From contig JAPPMR010000885.1 in the NCBI GenBank assembly GCA_028818995.1, forward strand, positions 1-9,309: a DNA stretch of 9,309 nucleotides, in the 5' to 3' direction. Position 1 is the stretch's first letter. Each line of letters opens with the position of its first letter. Below, one piece after another: positions 5,489-9,309 of the stretch. The DNA is from Candidatus Poribacteria bacterium (lineage in GTDB: Bacteria > Poribacteria > WGA-4E > WGA-3G). The notes under the pieces are model-generated. The model had not been told where the DNA came from. It searched no databases and saw only the letters and a program-made list of their open reading frames with translations. Both the position numbers and the translations under genes were made by a program.

Positions 5489-8269
5489 CTACACGGAACG
5501 AGATCTGTTTTTAGCAGCTAATAGGCGTGTCATCGTTCCTTCTGCTGATTGTGGTACTGTTGTTTCAGATGTGTTTTCATTAGTTGAAGATGTAATTTCC
5601 ACGGTTTCATAAACACCGCTATTGGCAAGCGAATCAACATCCGCTTTTTTCTGAGTCAGTTGTGTTAGCGTTTTAGGCACAACTGACTCAGATTGTCTCC
5701 GTAACTGTGCACGAAGTTCTGTGAAATATCCGCTTGCTATGCTGAACCGTCGTAGAATCATCTCTAATACAAATAGAGCAACAGCAACAACTAATAACGT
5801 CTGAGAAAGCGATACCCGCTTTTCAATTGGAACCCCTGCAGACGCAGCTATTTGAGTTGCTGTCGGTTCATAAATACCGCCCGTGTCCTCGGCAAGTCTC
5901 TTTAACATAGTATGGTCAACATCAAAGTCTGCATATTCGGCAGGATAGGAAAGCGTTACCGTTTCCGTCAGTTTACTATCATCAGTTTCACGTTTTGCAG
6001 TGACAATATAAGAACCGCTATCGTTCATCTGAAATGTTCCGATGTAACGCGTTGTACTTTCCTGCTGCATTTCAACAGATTCACTTGTCCCGTTTGGACC
6101 TGCAACTTGAACCGCATAAGATGTAGGTGACGCATGTTGTGTATCAATAACAACTTCTGCTCTACCATTACGAGGTGAAACGATAAGATCAAAATTCGCA
6201 TTTGTTTCTTCAGTCGGTAAAGTCCAATTGATAACTTGTCCCCAAAACTTGCCAAAGTCTGACCACGGAATCCAATCTTTACTCCAGGCAGATTTGACAT
6301 CCGATGTCCATGCAACTGATTTCCCTAATCCGTAGTACCAACCGACAAGAACAGGTTCGTCTTCGTGTGAACCAATATAAACCTGTGCGGCGGACTTTTC
6401 TGCTGTTGCTACGTATCCATAAAGCATCGGTAATGTGTCAAGACCTTCTAAAATTGGAGTTATCGGATGCACTATTATCGGTTGGAATTGTTCTTGGACA
6501 ATGTAATTTTGCGTCTCTCGGACAGCGTCAACCAAAATATCAGGCAATTCTTGTATATTCTTAACATCCTCAGACCGCCCATTACCAGCGATCGCTATTT
6601 CCTTCAGTAATTTTTTATCGGCATCACCAATCGCGATTGTCGTAATCACGATGCGCGCCTCAGATAAATCTTTTGCAGTATCAATAAATTTAGAAGGTTC
6701 TCCCTCAGATTTACCGTCCGACAAAAGAATGATGTGTCTTCGCTTTGCATCGGATGATTTTAGCATCTTCCCAGCTGTTTCAATTGCCTTTCCCATAGCA
6801 GTTGTGCCGCCTGTCGGTTTAAGCTTGCCTACTACGTCAATCAGCGCATCATGGTCAGATGTTAAGAGAGAAATATCACGTAGTTTCACGTCAAAACCGA
6901 TGACTGCTGCCTGATCCTCTCCTTTTAGATTACGAATACCCGCGCGTATCGCCTCAATTGCAAGTTCAATTTTTTTCTCTGCTCCAACGTAGTTTGCCAT
7001 GCTACCTGATGTATCAATGGCAAACACAAGCGCAACTGATTCTTTTCGTTCACGCGGCGTCATTTCTATAGGAAGTACACGTTCAAGTGCTGTATCTGTA
7101 TATCCACCAGGACCAAAAGCACGGTCGCCTCCTATAACCACTAATCCATGCCCAAGGTCGCGCACATAAGTTTCTATAATGTCCTTTTGCTCCGATAAAA
7201 GCGTATCAGCAGAAATGTTGCTTAGAATCAATACGTCATAGTGTTGAAGTGTGACCAGATCAGTCGGTATTTCAGTGGCAGAAATTACGTTTATGACAAA
7301 ACTGTTTTCTTCAAACACCTCTTTTAGACTATCGGCATGATCCAAATCACCTTCTGCATATAAAATATGCGGCTTATCTTGAATTTGCACAACACCATAA
7401 GCCTGATTATTTTCAAAGATTTCATCATTTACATCTAACTTCAGTTGATATGTATGTGGACGGTCTTCCGAAACTTGTTGTGTAGGGAACGTTAAGACAT
7501 TCCTACCTTTTTGCAAGGGAAACTCAATGTCGGTAATTGGCACATCATTGTGGTAAAGTGTGGTAGTTACCTTTGGAATACTGCCATCGGATTCAATGAT
7601 CGCTTGTATCGGATAGGGTTGTCCCTTTCTGACCTGATTCGGCAGCTGCAGTTCTTGCACACGAATTGCATCCTTGATGGTGTTTAGAGGGATTGTCATG
7701 ATTTCAATGTCACTTGCGGAGAACAGAGGTAGATAATCTTTGATTGAGAGGGTACCTGTGTTGTGAATTCCATCGCTCAGAAGGACTATCCGGCGATGGT
7801 AGTTTTCAGGCAATAGTTCAAGCGATCGTTTGAGGGAAGTAAGAATGTCTGTGGAATCCTGCTCAACAGATGATTCTGTCATGGCTGGTGTTAGCGATGG
7901 TTGTTCGTGTGCTGCCCCCATTTCAATTAACACAGATGACTCCTGTGCAAAACTGATAACCCCAAATTGGTCGCTTGGTTTTAATTTGACTATAGCGGCG
8001 TTAATCTGATTAATGACATCTTCTTGTTGAGATGGGTCAATGCTATCAGATGTATCAAATAAAAATACTACAGCGAGGCGTTGCTCTTTGTTGGTTCGTT
8101 GCAGGTTTGCTAAGGCAAGGATCGCACATAAAATGGCGGTGCATCTGAAAAAAAAAGTAATTCGTTTTCGCCACTTTGCCGCTATAACGGTTGTACGTAA
8201 TTGGATAAGGATTAAGAAAGGTATTGCCGCGAGCAGGATTAAGAAGAAGGGAGAGCGGAAATCAAACAT
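5489..8269 (-). CDS. Twin-VWA membrane protein with a glutamine-amidotransferase-like domain
   Basis: The gene encodes 926 residues from the ATG at 8269-8267, with GGGAG (8283-8279) nine bases upstream. Two N-terminal membrane helices (about 8-25 and 36-55), a basic loop between them (30-37) and a C-terminal helix (about 821-840) place residues 56-820 outside the cytoplasm and an 85-residue tail inside. VWA domain 1 (about 65-195) has an intact metal site: DTSDS 72-76, T140 and LLSDG 163-167. Residues 300-402 form a class I glutamine-amidotransferase-like fold with the GGDRAFGPGGY motif and no catalytic cysteine nucleophile. VWA domain 2 (about 412-585) has DTSGS 419-423, TGGTT 486-490 and LLSDG 515-519, also intact. 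Residues 690-775 look like a beta-sandwich. The N-terminal layout recalls BatA/aerotolerance-type proteins. It is probably a surface adhesion or assembly factor, with its ligand unknown. The downstream partners usual for Bat systems (a MoxR ATPase and a DUF58 protein) are absent from the window. Confidence 0.85.
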   Translation of the reverse strand: MFDFRSPFFLILLAAIPFLILIQLRTTVIAAKWRKRITFFFRCTAILCAILALANLQRTNKEQRLAVVFLFDTSDSIDPSQQEDVINQINAAIVKLKPSDQFGVISFAQESSVLIEMGAAHEQPSLTPAMTESSVEQDSTDILTSLKRSLELLPENYHRRIVLLSDGIHNTGTLSIKDYLPLFSASDIEIMTIPLNTIKDAIRVQELQLPNQVRKGQPYPIQAIIESDGSIPKVTTTLYHNDVPITDIEFPLQKGRNVLTFPTQQVSEDRPHTYQLKLDVNDEIFENNQAYGVVQIQDKPHILYAEGDLDHADSLKEVFEENSFVINVISATEIPTDLVTLQHYDVLILSNISADTLLSEQKDIIETYVRDLGHGLVVIGGDRAFGPGGYTDTALERVLPIEMTPRERKESVALVFAIDTSGSMANYVGAEKKIELAIEAIRAGIRNLKGEDQAAVIGFDVKLRDISLLTSDHDALIDVVGKLKPTGGTTAMGKAIETAGKMLKSSDAKRRHIILLSDGKSEGEPSKFIDTAKDLSEARIVITTIAIGDADKKLLKEIAIAGNGRSEDVKNIQELPDILVDAVRETQNYIVQEQFQPIIVHPITPILEGLDTLPMLYGYVATAEKSAAQVYIGSHEDEPVLVGWYYGLGKSVAWTSDVKSAWSKDWIPWSDFGKFWGQVINWTLPTEETNANFDLIVSPRNGRAEVVIDTQHASPTSYAVQVAGPNGTSESVEMQQESTTRYIGTFQMNDSGSYIVTAKRETDDSKLTETVTLSYPAEYADFDVDHTMLKRLAEDTGGIYEPTATQIAASAGVPIEKRVSLSQTLLVVAVALFVLEMILRRFSIASGYFTELRAQLRRQSESVVPKTLTQLTQKKADVDSLANSGVYETVEITSSTNENTSETTVPQSAEGTMTRLLAAKNRSRSV
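5650..5692. repeat. Perfect 15-bp inverted repeat inside the VWA coding region
   Basis: TCTGAGTCAGTTGTG (5650-5664) and CACAACTGACTCAGA (5678-5692) are exact reverse complements separated by 13 bases. In the gene they encode residues 860-874 of the cytoplasmic tail (SESVVPKTLTQLTQ region). A T run (5645-5650) precedes the repeat on the plus strand, which corresponds to an A run after it in the mRNA, so it does not have the form of an intrinsic terminator for either strand. Confidence 0.75.
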
Positions 8270-8337
8270 CTGTTAATTCTCCCGATGACCTGCGATATAC
8301 TCCGAGCGCATTCAAGAAAACTTTATGTAGGGTTTGC

Positions 8338-8356
8338 TACCAATTATCTGTTGGTA
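8338..8356. repeat. Short hairpin upstream of the VWA gene
   Basis: TACCAA and TTGGTA pair around a 7-base loop in the 157-base gap between the Uma2 and VWA genes. On the minus strand, TTGCTG followed 18 bases later by GATAAT overlaps this hairpin and could be the VWA promoter. Neither call is strong. Confidence 0.3.
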
Positions 8357-8426
8357 TAGGGTGCGGCAGCAAAATAGAAGAAATGTGTGATGGTAAGTCT
8401 TGAAACAAGTGTCTAAAAATTGAATT

Positions 8427-9161
8427 TCAATTATTTTCTTCTGCTTCAAAGCGTTCAAGTGCCGCTAAAGCCTTGGCAAGCGCCGCCTCAGCGTTTTCAG
8501 CGCGTGTTTCAGCATTTCGTCGTGCAGCGGCTTCTTCTTGCGCGCGTGTTTCAGCATTTTCAGCGCGTGTTTCAGCATTTTCAGCGCGTTCGGGTGGTGT
8601 TTGCAACCATTGTGAGGTTTTAGGATCATACAACCTCAATTCATTTTCATGTTCCCCCAACTCCAAACCTAAGACCGCCGAGGGGAGACGCTCATTTACA
8701 AAATTGATTTCTTGATATATTCCATCAGTCAACCGATAGCCAGTAAAACTCGGTACAATTTCACCAAGCGGGTCGTAGATGTAGTATTCTTTTACCTTAA
8801 GCACGGAAGCGTAGAGGTCTTTTTTTCCTCCCATATCCCTATTAAAGGTGCTTGGGCTTGCCACTTCTAACACAAAATCAGGAGTTTGCACCTCTTCCCA
8901 TGTCAGATAGGTGTTTCGCTGTTTTTTGGCAACACCAAATACCACGAACACGTCAGGCGATATAGACTTTCTTGGGTTTCCTTCTTCGTAATACATGAGC
9001 AGATTTCCTGATACGTAAACATCGTTTTCGTTTCGGTAGTGATGTCTCAGCATCTGAATAAAATCTATCATAAGGTCTCGATGTTTATCTGTTTCTGCCA
9101 TAGGTTTACCGTCCGATTCCGGATAGAATATTGTCGGCGCAGACTGTATTTTTTTCTGCAT
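8427..9161 (-). CDS. Uma2-family (DUF820) PD-(D/E)xK nuclease-like protein with a coiled-coil tail
   Basis: I place the start at the ATG 9161-9159 because GGGAG (9174-9170) lies eight bases upstream. A TTG at 9182 would add seven residues but has no binding site. The product is 244 residues. The core (about 10-185) matches the Uma2 domain, a restriction-endonuclease fold common in Cyanobacteria and environmental phyla. Visible motifs are SPD (68-70), DFVLEVASPST (95-105) with E99 as the likely catalytic acid, K113/K114, and KEYYIYDP (124-131). Residues 191-240 are a charged coiled coil built on AENAETR heptads. The cellular role of Uma2 proteins is unproven, and they often occur in many copies linked to mobile DNA. 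A near-consensus promoter lies at 9210-9238. The stop overlaps a small AT-rich palindrome (8418-8432) followed on the minus strand by a run of Ts, which is at best a weak terminator. Confidence 0.85.
   Translation of the reverse strand: MQKKIQSAPTIFYPESDGKPMAETDKHRDLMIDFIQMLRHHYRNENDVYVSGNLLMYYEEGNPRKSISPDVFVVFGVAKKQRNTYLTWEEVQTPDFVLEVASPSTFNRDMGGKKDLYASVLKVKEYYIYDPLGEIVPSFTGYRLTDGIYQEINFVNERLPSAVLGLELGEHENELRLYDPKTSQWLQTPPERAENAETRAENAETRAQEEAAARRNAETRAENAEAALAKALAALERFEAEENN
8491..8590 (-). repeat. Tandem 21-bp repeats coding the Uma2 heptad tail
   Basis: A unit of about 21 bases, CAGCGCGTGTTTCAGCATTT plus one base on the plus strand, occurs twice in direct tandem (from about 8541 to 8581). 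A partial third copy follows at 8582-8590, and an interrupted copy lies at 8498-8517. Each unit encodes one AENAETR heptad on the minus strand. The near-identity of DNA units, not just of the peptide, suggests recent slippage or duplication. Confidence 0.7.
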
Positions 9162-9209
9162 CGTTTCATCTCCCAGTATCAAATTCTAATGATTCAGCGT
9201 GTTATTTTA

Positions 9210-9238
9210 AGTATATTATAAAATGGAGTTGATGTCAA
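9210..9238 (-). promoter_or_regulatory. Promoter of the Uma2-family gene
   Basis: The minus strand has a perfect TTGACA (9238-9233), a 17-base spacer and TATACT (9215-9210, 5 of 6 to consensus). The transcript would start near 9203, about 40 bases before the ATG at 9161. Confidence 0.68.
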
Positions 9239-9309
9239 GGATTAAGGTTGCGGGATCAGGGTTATTCAGTTTTAAGAGTTTTCTGGTATTGAGATTTACT
9301 GAAAGTTAA

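Noticed and set aside
5301..5612. Plus-strand open frame of 103 codons in the gap after the VWA gene
   Set aside because: No binding site, no recognisable domain, and its second half is antisense to the VWA coding region. The nucleotide hairpins in the first half explain the sequence better.
8418..8432. AT-rich palindrome at the Uma2 stop codon as an intrinsic terminator
   Set aside because: The usable stem is only about five A/T-dominated pairs and the following T run is short. It is too weak to list as a feature.
8420..8715. Plus-strand frames opposite the Uma2 repeats
   Set aside because: They are antisense translations of the 21-bp repeats, with compositions dictated by the Uma2 heptads.
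8427..9161. Uma2-family protein as part of a restriction or defence system
   Set aside because: There is no methylase, specificity subunit or other defence gene nearby, and the VWA gene and Uma2 are separated by 157 bases with separate control. Nothing ties them into one system.
9232..9309. ATG frame of 25 codons ending at the last base of the window
   Set aside because: Only three bases separate a GGAG from the ATG, the peptide has no recognisable features, and it overlaps the divergent Uma2 promoter.

Overview
The window reads as a chromosomal segment from an uncultured bacterium of moderate-to-low GC content. A DUF6785/DUF6784-type multi-spanning membrane protein, a twin-VWA membrane protein with a glutamine-amidotransferase-like insert, a Uma2-family protein and abundant small mobile-element remnants occur together here. 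This mix suggests the Poribacteria/Planctomycetes side of the tree, with Candidatus Poribacteria as my best guess. That is an inference from gene content, not a measured placement.

Layout from left to right. The window opens inside a large polytopic membrane protein (1-1770, +, 5' end missing), followed by a hairpin that may be its terminator (1855-1891). Next comes a nested mobile-element scar at 1893-2487. This is an IS3-family element that has lost most of orfB by internal deletion, and a second, 111-bp TA-flanked MITE-like element (1968-2078) sits inside it. Removing the small element plus one TA restores the orfB C-terminal reading frame. To the right of the scar, a strong sigma70-type promoter (2515-2543) drives a two-gene operon. 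Its members are a small single-pass membrane protein (2607-2999) and a SAM-dependent methyltransferase (2996-3757), which overlap by four bases.

The rest of the window is on the minus strand. A 3-isopropylmalate-dehydrogenase-like enzyme (3794-4846) has its own promoter (4890-4918). Just upstream of that promoter is a second non-autonomous element (4934-5223). It has terminal inverted repeats and a near-perfect 8-bp target duplication, and it carries an outward promoter pointing away from the enzyme gene. A 265-bp gap with a cluster of GCATTC-containing hairpins follows. Then come the 926-residue twin-VWA membrane protein (5489-8269), whose cytoplasmic tail is encoded across a perfect 15-bp inverted repeat, and a Uma2-family protein (8427-9161) with a heptad-repeat tail and a near-consensus promoter (9210-9238).

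The cellular genes do not form one evident pathway. The most interesting content is the layered mobile DNA. I see no CRISPR array, tRNA, rRNA or defence operon; Uma2 alone is not evidence of one.
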